The notes beneath the pieces were generated by a model. The model had not been told where the DNA came from and searched no databases. It saw only the letters and a program-made list of their open reading frames with translations. The translations under genes and the position numbers were made by a program. A stretch of 64,000 nt of DNA from the NCBI RefSeq assembly GCF_017873605.1, contig NZ_JAGGKI010000002.1:62001-126000 (forward strand). Reading direction: 5' to 3'. This document shows positions 1-8,370 of the stretch, one piece after another (position 1 is the stretch's first letter; every line of letters begins with the position of its first letter). Origin of the DNA: Paenibacillus lactis (lineage in GTDB: Bacteria > Bacillota > Bacilli > Paenibacillales > Paenibacillaceae).

Positions 1-2
1 AC

Positions 3-134
3 CATTTTTACCCTGCGGGTGACAAGGAACAGATTGTGGAAATTGGCCGGCCTTTTGAGCCGGGGGATCAGGGGGAATGGAGCCTATGGCACTGTATATC
101 CGGACATAACGAAAACCCCTCTACTGCGGGTTAA
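3..134 (+). CDS. 3' end of an unidentified protein (partial)
   Basis: A reading frame open from the window edge to a TAA at 132-134 gives about 43 residues, with the purine-first codon pattern typical of coding DNA (many GAN and GGN codons). The product tail is hydrophilic and contains GDKEQIVEIGRPFEPGDQGEW. No family is recognised. The stop codon lies inside a hairpin (116-149), so the frame may run into its own terminator. The other two forward frames are less convincing, but the call rests on codon pattern only. Confidence 0.4.
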   Translation, partial: HFYPAGDKEQIVEIGRPFEPGDQGEWSLWHCISGHNENPSTAG

Positions 135-149
135 CCGCACGCAGAGGGG
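116..149. terminator. Hairpin at the end of the partial gene
   Basis: CCCCTCT (116-122) pairs with AGAGGGG (143-149), and TGCGG (125-129) pairs with CCGCA (135-139). The strand is followed by a short TTTT at 152-155 and preceded by AAAA, so it may act in both directions between the partial gene and the convergent MerR gene. Confidence 0.5.
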
Positions 150-196
150 AGATTTTCGAAGCGGATGACTTAGCTTCGTGTCATGGCGATGGGTCC

Positions 197-961
197 TTAA
201 GATTTCATGCCGGTGTAAATCAAAATCGCATCGCGCAGGAACGCCGCCGTTCCCGGCTGCTTCGCATCATAGTGTGCCGTAAACCGCTCATCATCCACAT
301 ACATTTGGGCAAGACCCGCATGGGCCTCCTTGCTGTAATCACTCCAATAATACGTGAGCCACTGCTTATGCAAATCCGCCGCACGCTGTGCCAGCTCCCC
401 GGCCGGATCCCCCTGTTTGAACGCTTCGGCAAGCGTTGCATACAGATCGTCAGCCAGACGGGTCACTTCCTCGTACTGCTCCTGCGTCATGCCCTTCAAT
501 TTCGCATTGGACCGGTCTACCGTCTCGTCACCATATTTTTCACGGATTTCCTTGCCGTATTGTTGCTCATTGTCGTCAATCATCTTCTGCTTAAAGCCTT
601 CGAATTTCTCTTGATCGCTCATGGTTATTCTCCCTTCAGTGGAGGCAATCGACTTCTCCACATTCGCAATCAGCAGATCGAGCTGCCGTCTCTTGTCAAG
701 AAGCTGCACATGGTGCTCCTTCAGCGCCCGGACCCGGTCAAAGGATGGCGAGGCCATGATCGCCTTAATGTCTTCCAGCTGAAGCCCCAGCTCCCGGTAA
801 AACAAAATCTGCTGCAGCCGGTTCACTTCCTCCTCCCCGTAGATTCGATATCCTGACGAGCTGATTCTGGCCGGCTTCAGAATGCCAATCTCATCATAAT
901 ATCGGAGCGTCCGGGTGCTGATCCCAGCCAGCCGTCCAAGCTTCTGTACGGTATATTCCAT
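197..961 (-). CDS. MerR family regulator with TipAS ligand-binding domain
   Basis: 254 residues. The N-terminal 70 residues form a MerR winged helix (KLGRLAGISTRTLRYYDEIG), followed by a dimerisation coiled coil (about 75-105) and a C-terminal TipAS-type helical domain (about 120-254), which in the family binds drugs or peptides. It is a predicted cytoplasmic activator. I place the start at the ATG at 961 because GGAGGTG sits 6 bases upstream; an ATG six codons earlier lies within and before that ribosome binding site. Its own promoter carries a MerR-type 19-bp spacer with a perfect inverted repeat, so it is probably autoregulated. No separate target gene is visible beside it. Confidence 0.93.
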   Translation of the reverse strand: MEYTVQKLGRLAGISTRTLRYYDEIGILKPARISSSGYRIYGEEEVNRLQQILFYRELGLQLEDIKAIMASPSFDRVRALKEHHVQLLDKRRQLDLLIANVEKSIASTEGRITMSDQEKFEGFKQKMIDDNEQQYGKEIREKYGDETVDRSNAKLKGMTQEQYEEVTRLADDLYATLAEAFKQGDPAGELAQRAADLHKQWLTYYWSDYSKEAHAGLAQMYVDDERFTAHYDAKQPGTAAFLRDAILIYTGMKS

Positions 962-984
962 GATTTCACCTCCTGACATCCTAA

Positions 985-1015
985 ACTGTACACCTTAACG
1001 TAACGTTAAGGTCAA
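985..1015 (-). promoter_or_regulatory. MerR-type promoter with operator in a 19-bp spacer
   Basis: On the minus strand TTGACC (1010-1015) and TACAGT (985-990) are separated by exactly 19 bp. The spacer region carries the perfect inverted repeat ACCTTAACG (992-1000) / CGTTAAGGT (1004-1012) around TAA. An over-long spacer with a dyad inside is the hallmark of MerR-activated promoters. It lies just upstream of the MerR/TipAS gene. Confidence 0.85.
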
Positions 1016-1047
1016 CAGGATCATTGCAAAACATTCGCCCAATTCGT

Positions 1048-1083
1048 AAAAAGAAGACTGCGGGACCCATCGCCCCTGCAGTC
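1048..1083 (-). terminator. Rho-independent terminator of the secreted repeat protein gene
   Basis: GACTGCGGG (1055-1063) pairs with the CCCCTGCAGTC side ending at 1083. Reading on the minus strand the stem is followed by a T-rich tail (complement of 1048-1054). Confidence 0.75.
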
Positions 1084-1146
1084 TCCAGTATATCCGGTCC
1101 CCCCGGCTTGTACATTCCATATCTTAAACCATCCATGAGATCTTAA

Positions 1147-1932
1147 CTATTCGGCGGCTGACTCAGCTTCCGTATCCGTCTTCGATGCATCAGATGGATT
1201 CGAATGCGTGCTCTTCTCATGGATCCATTGCTTTAAAGGTTCCGTCAATTGCTCCTTCAGCTTCTGCAGCAGCTCTTCCTCCGTCATGCCTTTAGCGGCC
1301 GCCAGCTCGGCCAGCGATTGCCCGCCCTCAAGGCCCGCCTTCAATTCGTCCTCCGTCATCCCGAGCAATGCTGCGATTTCCTCAGGCTTGCCGAACTTTC
1401 CAAAGCCGCGGCCACCTTTGCCATGCCCCTTCATCAGAAGCTCTTGCGCACTCCCATCAACCGCTTCCGTTAATCGTTCGTTCAGCCCTTCCTTCAGCTC
1501 CGCCGCCTTTGTGTCCGATATGCCGTCCTCGCTTAGACGCTCATCCAGCTTCGCGGATTCCAGCGCGACCAGCTTCTGCACGAAATCGAATTTGGACATG
1601 CCGTTATTTTCAGCAATCTCTGCTAATGTGCTGCCAGCTTCGAGCGCTGTCCGGATATCGCTTTCCGTCAAGCCAAGCACCTCAGCCGCCTCCGTCATCA
1701 GATGGCCGCCAAACGGACCGCCGCCCCGGATTCCTAAACGCTTCCCATCGCTGCTCTTCACGGCATCCGTGTCCGTCCCGGCGTTTGTGCCTGCCTGTCC
1801 AGCTTCTGTTGCGGAAGCCGCTGCGTCTGTGCTTGCGGCGGCGAAGACCTTGCTTTGCAGGTATCCCGCTCCTCCCAGTACCAGAGCTGCCGCCACACTG
1901 CTTACCAGCACTTTTTTACTAATCGGATTCAT
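1147..1932 (-). CDS. Secreted protein with two LG-T/S-E helical repeats
   Basis: 261 residues with a signal peptide (KK at 6-7, then a hydrophobic stretch to about AFAA near residue 31). A low-complexity Ala/Thr linker follows. Two copies of a helical repeat, roughly residues 82-123 and 184-227, share the pattern LG(L/M)TExxLxxxLExGxSLAExAxxxGM. A Gly/His-rich stretch (GHGKGGRGFGKFG) separates them. The repeat is seen in exported proteins of Firmicutes and Actinobacteria but has no function I can name. AAAGGAG precedes the ATG. It is monocistronic, with a terminator after it. Confidence 0.75.
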   Translation of the reverse strand: MNPISKKVLVSSVAAALVLGGAGYLQSKVFAAASTDAAASATEAGQAGTNAGTDTDAVKSSDGKRLGIRGGGPFGGHLMTEAAEVLGLTESDIRTALEAGSTLAEIAENNGMSKFDFVQKLVALESAKLDERLSEDGISDTKAAELKEGLNERLTEAVDGSAQELLMKGHGKGGRGFGKFGKPEEIAALLGMTEDELKAGLEGGQSLAELAAAKGMTEEELLQKLKEQLTEPLKQWIHEKSTHSNPSDASKTDTEAESAAE

Positions 1933-2143
1933 TGCAATCTCTCCTTTTGGGTGATTTAGATTTGCTTACAATCCGAAGTATAGAAGGCGAAGCTGAAACA
2001 GGGCTTAGAGCAGCCTTATGCCTGGCTTAGGCCAAGCTGAAGGTTTGCTGAATGCAGCAAGCGGGCAGGTCCTTTACAGGCCACGGAGCCGATCTCTATT
2101 GCAAAGAGCCTGATCCCGGGCTTCAGGATCAGGCTCTGCCAGC

Positions 2144-2812
2144 CTAACGAAAGGACCAAGTGCGAGCATTCATGACTTTGCGAACCGTCAGCCACAAGGT
2201 AAGAAGCAATAGCAATTCGAACACGTTCGTCACGACAGAGCTTTCAACCGGGATTGGAATGGCGCTTCCCGCCGCCATCAATATGGTGCCGATGAATAGC
2301 AGGGGCGACCGTTCTCTGCGCCATACAGTCACGCCTGCAAGCAGCAGCGGCACAAGGACGATCATGACCATCAGCGGCGGGCCGGACGATTCGGTGGATA
2401 CGTATCGAAGGGCACCGTATTGATGTGAAGGGGCAAGCGACAGATCCATCGTTACCGTGACAACCTCCAGCACGATGAGAAGGACGGTCACGAGCCAAGC
2501 CCCCCAAGCGGCCCCCGGCTTCCGGGCCCAGGCGCTTCCCGACCGCCGGATCAGATCGAAGGACACCAGCGCCAATAAAGGCGTTGCCAAAGCATGCACC
2601 CAGTAGCGCGATAGATTCAGCTGCTCAAGCAGCCTCCCTTCTCCGATCCACCTGCCAAGTCCGATAACTCCGTTGTCCCAAACCAGCCCCGCCGTCACCA
2701 CGAGCAGCAGATACCGCAGCCCGGGCGATGGATCCCGCTTGAACAGCACCAGGCCATAAACGAACAGCGCCATATACAGAGCGGCCAATATCAAGTAGAG
2801 TACAGCATCCAT
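2144..2812 (-). CDS. Polytopic membrane protein of unknown function
   Basis: 222 residues with about seven hydrophobic segments (for example DAVLYLILAALYMALFVYGLVLF at the N-terminus and FELLLLLTLWLTV at the C-terminus). A conserved-looking WDNGVIGLGRW lies after the second helix. The fold suggests a seven-helix integral membrane protein, but I do not recognise the family. I prefer the ATG at 2812, which has AAGGGAG about 11 bases upstream; an alternative ATG at 2842 would add ten hydrophilic residues. It stands alone, with no clear operon partner. Confidence 0.65.
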   Translation of the reverse strand: MDAVLYLILAALYMALFVYGLVLFKRDPSPGLRYLLLVVTAGLVWDNGVIGLGRWIGEGRLLEQLNLSRYWVHALATPLLALVSFDLIRRSGSAWARKPGAAWGAWLVTVLLIVLEVVTVTMDLSLAPSHQYGALRYVSTESSGPPLMVMIVLVPLLLAGVTVWRRERSPLLFIGTILMAAGSAIPIPVESSVVTNVFELLLLLTLWLTVRKVMNARTWSFR

Positions 2813-3181
2813 ACTTGTGTCAGCTCCCTTCCAGTCCATCATCTTTTCGCTTAAGCCTATCGAATTCCGTTACCATTTATACCCTGTAAACCGCCCCGTT
2901 AACCGCATCCTCGGGGTTGTTATCGGCTAAGCGGGAAGCGGGCTCTGAGAAATAACGGCTTTATCATCATAATGCCCAATCATTGCCGTCATGCATGTAA
3001 TAACAAAAAAAGCGCCAGAAGGAGCTCTCCCCCTCTAGCGCTGCATGTTATTCTAATTCTCGCATCACGTTCGGCCTCCGTGGCTGAATACCGTTATATC
3101 ACGCCAAGCGCCGCGCTCCGGAGCTTAGTACGGTGCTAAATGTGTCTCGCCATAGGCTTCAGATGGTCATTGTCGGCCGGG
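2813..3181. other. Intergenic region, no gene seen
   Basis: About 370 bases between two minus-strand genes. The only recognisable element is the terminator at 3005-3042. No convincing reading frame or named RNA was found. Confidence 0.6.
3005..3042 (-). terminator. Terminator of the acyl-CoA dehydrogenase-like gene
   Basis: AGCGC (3011-3015) and AGA pair with TCT and GCGCT (ending 3042); on the minus strand the stem is followed by seven T residues (complement of 3005-3011). It lies about 140 bases past the stop codon at 3182. Confidence 0.7.
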
Positions 3182-4381
3182 TCAACCTTGATCCGGCCGT
3201 TCCTCCCGCTCTCGAATCGCCTGCTTGGCCAGATTCGTCAGAACCATATCGTCCATCGGCGGATTATGAAGCCCTGCCCGCACGTCCCGGTACATCCGTT
3301 CGAGCGGGAGCTTCCGGGACAAGCTGCTTCCGCCGACGATCCGCATCGCCTGATCCACAATGCGGACAGCCGCATTGGTCGCCGTATATTTAGCCAGCCC
3401 CAGCTCCGCCTTAAGTGAGGCCCGGTTGTCCGGCTCCCGGTCCCAGCGGTCGGCCACCTGGTACAGATAGGTCCTGGCCGTAATCAAATCGGCCTCGATC
3501 AGAGCGATCTGCCTTTGGATATGCGGCAGCTCCGCAATCGGCACCGTCAGCGAATTGGGCCGGTACCGCGCCGCAAAATCTATCGCAAAATTCCGGGCCG
3601 CATAAGCGATCCCCAGATAACAAGCCGGAATATGAAGCAGCGTTCCTTCAGTCGGTACGGGAGAGGACGGCATCTCGTAATTCTCGTCCCGAATCACTTC
3701 CGAATCCGGTACGAATACGTCCTTCAGGACGACGTCATGACTTCCCGTCGCACGCATGCCCATCGTATCCCAGGTCTCCTCTAGCTCCACGCCGGGACCG
3801 CTCCGAACGAGAAACGCCCCCTTACGCTCGCTGCCTTCGATTCCCGCCGTAACGACAAATACCTTTAGAATCGGGCTTAACGTGCTGAAGGTTTTGCGGC
3901 CCGTGATGCTCCAGCCTCCATCGACCTTTACCGCCGTCGTCTCGGGCCGGCCTCCCCGGCTCGGGCTTCCGGTAGCCGGCTCGCTGGCCAGCTCATTGAT
4001 CACGATGCCTTCCTTGACAATCGATTCGCACAGACTTTCAAACAATGCCTCGGGCCATGCCCGGGTCAGACGCTGCTTAAGTATGAGGCTGATATGCCAG
4101 CCGACAGCCAGTGCGGTGGAGCCGTCTCCGCGCGCCAGCCGTTCCTGGGCCAGCACCATTTCATAGACGGAGGCTTCCTCTCCGCCAAATCGCTTGGGAA
4201 CGGTTAGTTTTAAATAGCCTGACGCCTTGAGATCTTCAAAGTTCTCGTACGGAAACGATCCTTCCCGATCATGCTTGGGAGCTCTCTCCGCGAATATGGC
4301 GGCCAGCCGGTCGGCCCGCTCCGCAATGTTCGCCTCGCGTTCATTTCGTATGAATGGATCTGCGGCATAAGATCGGTTCAA
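3182..4381 (-). CDS. Acyl-CoA dehydrogenase family flavoprotein
   Basis: 399 residues, the usual length of the family. The N-terminal helical domain (about 1-125), a central beta domain with [14 protein letters not shown] and [21 protein letters not shown] (about 150-230), and a C-terminal helical bundle ending in a [18 protein letters not shown] segment (about 350-375) follow the acyl-CoA dehydrogenase order. The [11 protein letters not shown] type is also common in flavin monooxygenase relatives (DszC/SfnC-like), so FAD- or FMN-dependent oxidation of a non-CoA substrate is possible. The start is a TTG at 4381 with AAGGAGG eight bases upstream. The next gene upstream is the MarR-GNAT fusion, 87 bases away; a link between them is not shown. 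Confidence 0.85.
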   Translation of the reverse strand: MNRSYAADPFIRNEREANIAERADRLAAIFAERAPKHDREGSFPYENFEDLKASGYLKLTVPKRFGGEEASVYEMVLAQERLARGDGSTALAVGWHISLILKQRLTRAWPEALFESLCESIVKEGIVINELASEPATGSPSRGGRPETTAVKVDGGWSITGRKTFSTLSPILKVFVVTAGIEGSERKGAFLVRSGPGVELEETWDTMGMRATGSHDVVLKDVFVPDSEVIRDENYEMPSSPVPTEGTLLHIPACYLGIAYAARNFAIDFAARYRPNSLTVPIAELPHIQRQIALIEADLITARTYLYQVADRWDREPDNRASLKAELGLAKYTATNAAVRIVDQAMRIVGGSSLSRKLPLERMYRDVRAGLHNPPMDDMVLTNLAKQAIREREERPDQG

Positions 4382-4468
4382 GCTCGCCCCCTCCTTTTCA
4401 ATACCGTGTATTCCGGTAGCAATATAGAAATTGTAGCAACCCGGATTTGGGGTGTCAATGAAGGGACG

Positions 4469-5395
4469 CTATGGCAAGTGAAGCTCGAAGACCTGCTCGA
4501 CGTGGCTTACGCCCCATGCTTCGTTCGGACGCTCGCCGGTCTTGCGGAAGCCGACGTTCTCGTACATCCGAATCGCATTCTTCTGATCCTCGGTCGTCTC
4601 CAGGAACACGTTCCGGTAGCCCTTTTCCCGGCAAAACTTGACGGCCTCGTTCAATAACGTCTTGCCAAGTCCCCTTCCCCTGAAATCGGGGTGCAGGATG
4701 AACCATCTGAGCTGCGCTTTGTCCGGCGTATGCCCGACAATGGCGATGGCGCCGACGATGCGGCCGTCCGCCTCCGCCAGCCAGAACCGGTCCTTCTCCC
4801 GGTCATAACGTTGGAAGAATTCATGAAAGGTCTTGCAAACATAGCCCTCGAATCCATGATTATAACCGCATTCCTCCGCGTACAGCCAGCCGTGCAGATG
4901 GATCAGAACGCCAACGTCCCCCGGTCGCAGCTCGGTGCGGATGACCACGCCCGGGCCGCGATCCTCTTCGCCGGAGAGGGAGCTTTCAATGGCCGTCATG
5001 CTCTTGGCAATCAGGCCCTTTCTGTGCTCCGGCAGTCCCTCAATCAACCGGCGGACCTGCTCGTCGGATAGCGCATCAAGCTTGTGCAGCATCTCACGGC
5101 CTTGATCGGACAAGTAATGGTAGTAGGACCTGCCGTCTTTATCGGATTGAACGCGGTAGGTCAGCCCGAGCTTATCGAATCGCTTTAAAATGCGGCTTAA
5201 ATAACCGGCGTCGATGCTCAGCTTGTCGATCAGCATTTTGGCCGTGCAATGCTCCGTATTCTGAATTTCATACAGCACCCTTGCCTCGGAGAGAGAAAAA
5301 TCGCTGTTCAACAAATGTTGATCGAGAAGTCCGAGCACATTCGTATAAAAACGGTTAAAGCGCCGGATCGTCTGAATGATGGTTGCATCTGACAT
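4469..5395 (-). CDS. MarR-type regulator fused to a GNAT acetyltransferase
   Basis: 308 residues. Residues 1-145 form a MarR winged-helix unit (LSIDAGYLSRILKRFDKLGL then SDKDGRSYYHYLSDQG, the wing). Residues 150-308 form a GNAT domain with the acetyl-CoA loop RGRGLG at 239-244 and a typical YENVGF ending. The family is known in Bacillales and actinobacteria; it presumably couples DNA binding to acetylation of a small molecule or protein. Two matched palindromes lie just upstream (5449-5461, 5470-5482), pointing to autoregulation. AAAGGGG precedes the ATG. No substrate can be inferred. Confidence 0.92.
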   Translation of the reverse strand: MSDATIIQTIRRFNRFYTNVLGLLDQHLLNSDFSLSEARVLYEIQNTEHCTAKMLIDKLSIDAGYLSRILKRFDKLGLTYRVQSDKDGRSYYHYLSDQGREMLHKLDALSDEQVRRLIEGLPEHRKGLIAKSMTAIESSLSGEEDRGPGVVIRTELRPGDVGVLIHLHGWLYAEECGYNHGFEGYVCKTFHEFFQRYDREKDRFWLAEADGRIVGAIAIVGHTPDKAQLRWFILHPDFRGRGLGKTLLNEAVKFCREKGYRNVFLETTEDQKNAIRMYENVGFRKTGERPNEAWGVSHVEQVFELHLP

Positions 5396-5448
5396 GATGA
5401 GTGAGCCCCTTTCTTTTTATTCGGTTAGCAAAAAATTAACATTTATAC

Positions 5449-5482
5449 TTGACTAAGTCAATTATCAATTTGACACAGTCAA
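5449..5482 (-). promoter_or_regulatory. Twin MarR-type operators in the promoter of the MarR-GNAT gene
   Basis: Two 13-bp dyads of the form TTGAC-N3-GTCAA: TTGACTAAGTCAA (5449-5461) and TTGACACAGTCAA (5470-5482). Their centres are 21 bp apart, two helical turns, so two dimers would sit on one face of the DNA. On the minus strand TTGACT-N17-TAATTT overlaps the proximal copy. Confidence 0.82.
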
Positions 5483-5496
5483 CTAAATAAACGACA

Positions 5497-5528
5497 AAAA
5501 GCACGGAATCCGTAAGTTCCGTGCTTTT
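5497..5528. terminator. Bidirectional terminator
   Basis: GCACGGAA (5501-5508) pairs with TTCCGTGC (5517-5524), flanked by AAAA on the left and TTTT on the right. It ends the PNPOx-family gene on the minus strand and insulates the MarR promoter. Confidence 0.85.
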
Positions 5529-5557
5529 CCCATGGTGACCCGCTCCAACCACCTTGC

Positions 5558-6055
5558 CTACTTGTGCAGGTCGACGGTTTTATTCAATTCGGAATCCTCT
5601 TCCTGGCGCTGGCCGGTCATTTTCCGGAAGAACGCCTTTACGGTCTTCATTCGGTCTCCCGTTTCCCAGTATTCGGCCGTCTCGGTCCGGATTTTGATCA
5701 AGATGATGTTTGGATCATCATAGGTCGTGTCCAGAAATTTTTCGTACATCTTATTCCAAAGCTCTTTCTTCCTGTTCAGATCATCCACGATTTCCGCGGT
5801 GCCGCGAATGGACACATACGACTTGCCGACATAAGCGACGTTCACGTTCGGATTCTCCAGGATTTCCTTGTATTTGCTCGTATCCTTCTTGGTCAAGAAC
5901 CACAGGTCTCCGTCAAATTCGATATCCTGCGTCTGCATCGGCCGGGAATTAATGCCGCCCTCCGATATGGTCGACAGCATGGCGGTTTCAACGTCTTTGA
6001 TAATATCCTTAACAGTCTCGACCGCTTCTTGGTTGATTACTGCATCCTTCGACAT
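5558..6055 (-). CDS. Pyridoxamine 5'-phosphate oxidase-like (general stress protein 26) family
   Basis: 165 residues with the split-barrel flavin-binding fold: TAMLSTISEGGINSRPM (about 25-41), DGDLWFLTKKDTSKYKEI (about 48-66) and NVAYVGKSYVSIRGTAEIV (about 72-90). This pattern is that of the B. subtilis YdaG group, small cytosolic proteins often induced by general stress. FMN or F420-like cofactor use is a family property and is not proven here. GAGGTG precedes the ATG. The C-terminal 25 residues are charged and outside the core fold. Confidence 0.88.
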   Translation of the reverse strand: MSKDAVINQEAVETVKDIIKDVETAMLSTISEGGINSRPMQTQDIEFDGDLWFLTKKDTSKYKEILENPNVNVAYVGKSYVSIRGTAEIVDDLNRKKELWNKMYEKFLDTTYDDPNIILIKIRTETAEYWETGDRMKTVKAFFRKMTGQRQEEDSELNKTVDLHK

Positions 6056-6399
6056 GGTATCACCTCATTCATGTAGTTATGTTGGTCGATGTTTTGCGTT
6101 TAAGGCAGCTATGAAAAATGTTCTTCCGATCACTCATTTCTCACTCTTGCCTCTTTACAAAATTCTTTAGTTCAACTTTGTAATTAAACGATTCTTAAAC
6201 CTGCAATCGAATCTTTAAACAAACAGCAACCGGGCAGCCGCCCTCGCCCTATCCTCGTTTTCCCAAGAAGCGCAGATATGGGTAGGATGCGTTATTTCGG
6301 CGAAACTATACGGTTTTACCGCCAGGGGCCATCAGCCATGCCATGAAAAAGCCCGTCAAATCTTGGACGATTTGACGGGCAGATCGTATGATTATTCGC
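6056..6399. other. Intergenic region with TTAAAC repeats and a terminator
   Basis: AT-rich. Three TTAAAC hexamers occur at 6184, 6195 and 6215 (GTTTAA on the minus strand, the direction of the stress-protein gene), spaced 11 and 20 bp. They could be a regulator site or a weak promoter element. The rest holds only the terminator at 6346-6380. Confidence 0.4.
6346..6380 (-). terminator. Terminator of the two-component operon
   Basis: GCCCGTCAAATC (6351-6362) pairs perfectly with GATTTGACGGGC (6369-6380) around a 6-base loop; the minus-strand transcript continues into TTTTT (complement of 6346-6350). Confidence 0.92.
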
Positions 6400-7521
6400 T
6401 TATTGCTCACTGCCCGAAGAGGACAAGCCCTTTTTCGGCAGCAGAACCGTAAAGGTAGTGCCTTTCGATGGCTCGCTCTCCACCGTAATCGTACCGTCAT
6501 GGGCCTGGACCAGCTTGTAGACAATCGCCATTCCGAGCCCCGTCCCCTCAGAGGAAGAGTCCGTGGTGGTCCCGCGGTAATACTGGTGGAATAAATGCTC
6601 TACCGTATGAGCCGGCATGCCGACGCCGTTGTCCTTGATGCGAATAACGGCATGTTCTCCCGAGTCCGCGATCTGTACATAGATATCCGTATGCTCAGGA
6701 TTGTGGAGGACGGAGTTCATCATTATATTTTGCAGGATGCGCTGCATGAATTTCGAATCAAAATCAACATGAATGGCAGGAGAATCCGCTTGAAAATGTA
6801 AATGATAGCTGCCCGCTTGCGGATTGTTGCTGATATCGGCCACTACCCTTTTCGTAAATTCGACGAGATCTTGATTCGTCTTCTGTAAGGGGAGCGCGCC
6901 ATCAGCGCGATTCAGCTGCGTGACTAAGCTTAGGTCTTGAATCAATTCCTCCATATGCTTACCCTTGTCATCCATTTCCCGGATAAAAGAAATCGCTTCT
7001 TCCTTCGACCACTCGTACTGCTCATTCAATAAAAGGGCCGAGTAGCCCTTGATATAGGTTAACGGCGTCTTCAAATCATGGGAAATCCCCGCGATCCAAT
7101 CCTGCTTCGCCTGCTCGATTTGGGTTCGCTCGATTTCGTTCGCTTGCAAAATGCTGCCCAAGGACTGCAGATGCTCCAGCACCTCCCGATAGAGGCGAAA
7201 TCGCATGCGAAGCTTGCCTTTTCGGGTATATATCTTGGATACATTAGCAGGCGGCTTGTAAATATCCTGTGAAAGTCGATGAATCCAGGACATGATGAAG
7301 CCGAGCGGGCCGCCGAAATACCATCCGAACAAGGCAATGCAGAGCAGCGTGCTGGCCCCGAAGATTCCTCCTACAACAAGACCTTCATCGTCCATGCTGA
7401 TATGGATACCGAGCACGGGAAGAAGCCCTTCCAGCATAATGACAATGAGCAAACCGGTCCCCAGCATCCATAGAATAAGTCCTAATGCCAAATGGATCGT
7501 GAATCGTGTTTTTATTCGCAT
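6400..7521 (-). CDS. Sensor histidine kinase, intramembrane-sensing type
   Basis: 373 residues. Two N-terminal membrane helices (about 8-36 and 49-69) are joined by only about a dozen residues, leaving almost no extracellular sensor; this is the layout of BceS-like kinases that read out an ABC transporter. The H-box SHDLKTPLTYIKGY places the phosphorylated His at 148. N-box MMNSVLHNP and G boxes DNGVGMP and GTGLGMAIVYKL follow. The gene overlaps the upstream response regulator by 10 bases, so translation is probably coupled. The divergent ABC transporter at 8419-9847 is the likely partner or target. Confidence 0.93.
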   Translation of the reverse strand: MRIKTRFTIHLALGLILWMLGTGLLIVIMLEGLLPVLGIHISMDDEGLVVGGIFGASTLLCIALFGWYFGGPLGFIMSWIHRLSQDIYKPPANVSKIYTRKGKLRMRFRLYREVLEHLQSLGSILQANEIERTQIEQAKQDWIAGISHDLKTPLTYIKGYSALLLNEQYEWSKEEAISFIREMDDKGKHMEELIQDLSLVTQLNRADGALPLQKTNQDLVEFTKRVVADISNNPQAGSYHLHFQADSPAIHVDFDSKFMQRILQNIMMNSVLHNPEHTDIYVQIADSGEHAVIRIKDNGVGMPAHTVEHLFHQYYRGTTTDSSSEGTGLGMAIVYKLVQAHDGTITVESEPSKGTTFTVLLPKKGLSSSGSEQ

Positions 7522-8231
7522 AGCCGTTCCTCATTCGGGGGGATGAATTTATATCCGATTCCCCTTAAATTCACGATGATTTTCGGCTTTCGGGTATCGT
7601 CACCGAGTTTTTTCCGCAGCTTGGAGATATGGATCGTGACCGTTTTTTCTTCTCCGAACACATCATTTCCCCACACCAATTCGTATAGCTGCGCCGTCGT
7701 AAAGATATGATTCGGATGCTTGCAGAAGAAATGCAGCAGCTCCAGCTCCTTCGCCGTGCACTCTACAGGTTGACGCTTTACGGTTAACGTTGCCGACTCC
7801 GGATGAAAAGAGAAGTATCCGTAATCGTACGCCGTGTTTTGTTGAGCCGCATTCTCCATGAGTCTCTGCCGGCGAAGAATCGCCTTGATTCGGGCAGTGA
7901 CCTCCAGCGGATTAAACGGCTTGGTAATATAATCATCCCCGCCAAGCCCCAGCCCCGTAATTTTATCGAAGTCGGTAGAGCGAGCGCTGATAAAAATAAT
8001 CGGCGTATTCGTATGCCTCCGGATCTCCGTGCACAGCTCAAAACCGCTAAGGTCCGGGAGCATGATATCGAGCAAAATCATATCATATGTCTTCTCTTTG
8101 ACACGCTGCAGCGCTTCTTTGCCCGATGAGGCGGTATCAATATGGGTGAAGCTCTCCTTCCGGAGCGTAATCTCCAGCAGCTTCAAAATCCCAATTTCAT
8201 CATCGACAGCTAATATGGATGCAGATTCCAT
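7512..8231 (-). CDS. OmpR/PhoB-family response regulator
   Basis: 239 residues from the ATG at 8231. The receiver domain has the acidic pair DDE near residue 10, the phosphoacceptor in LLDIMLPD at Asp55 and the conserved Lys in DDYITKPF. The C-terminal winged helix (about 140-235) ends in KIIVNLRGIGYKFIP. Longer starts at 8249 and 8270 exist; the 8231 start gives the standard N-terminus. It forms an operon with the histidine kinase, which starts inside its last codons. Direct TTTACTTT repeats in the divergent promoter region (8348-8366) are candidate binding sites. Confidence 0.93.
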   Translation of the reverse strand: MESASILAVDDEIGILKLLEITLRKESFTHIDTASSGKEALQRVKEKTYDMILLDIMLPDLSGFELCTEIRRHTNTPIIFISARSTDFDKITGLGLGGDDYITKPFNPLEVTARIKAILRRQRLMENAAQQNTAYDYGYFSFHPESATLTVKRQPVECTAKELELLHFFCKHPNHIFTTAQLYELVWGNDVFGEEKTVTIHISKLRKKLGDDTRKPKIIVNLRGIGYKFIPPNEERLCE

Positions 8232-8347
8232 TATCAATTCTTCCCTCATTTCATATGTATCCTCAAACATGCTGTCTCTCTATCTTACTCTATTTAAAAA
8301 GGCAGGGGCTCCATCGAAGTAAAATGTTACGAGCTTTTTCCGCACCG

Positions 8348-8366
8348 TTTACTTTGTTTTTACTTT
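8348..8366 (+). promoter_or_regulatory. Direct TTTACTTT repeats, candidate response-regulator site
   Basis: TTTACTTT occurs at 8348-8355 and 8359-8366, an 11-bp step. OmpR-family regulators bind head-to-tail repeats at about one helical turn. The site lies in the shared region between the two-component genes and the ABC transporter. Confidence 0.55.
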
Positions 8367-8370
8367 CATT

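Noticed and set aside
6195..6220. Sigma-B promoter for the stress-protein gene
   Set aside because: GTTTAA with 14-base spacing to GGTTTA is too far from the GGGTAT consensus, and sigma-B is not generally present in Paenibacillus.
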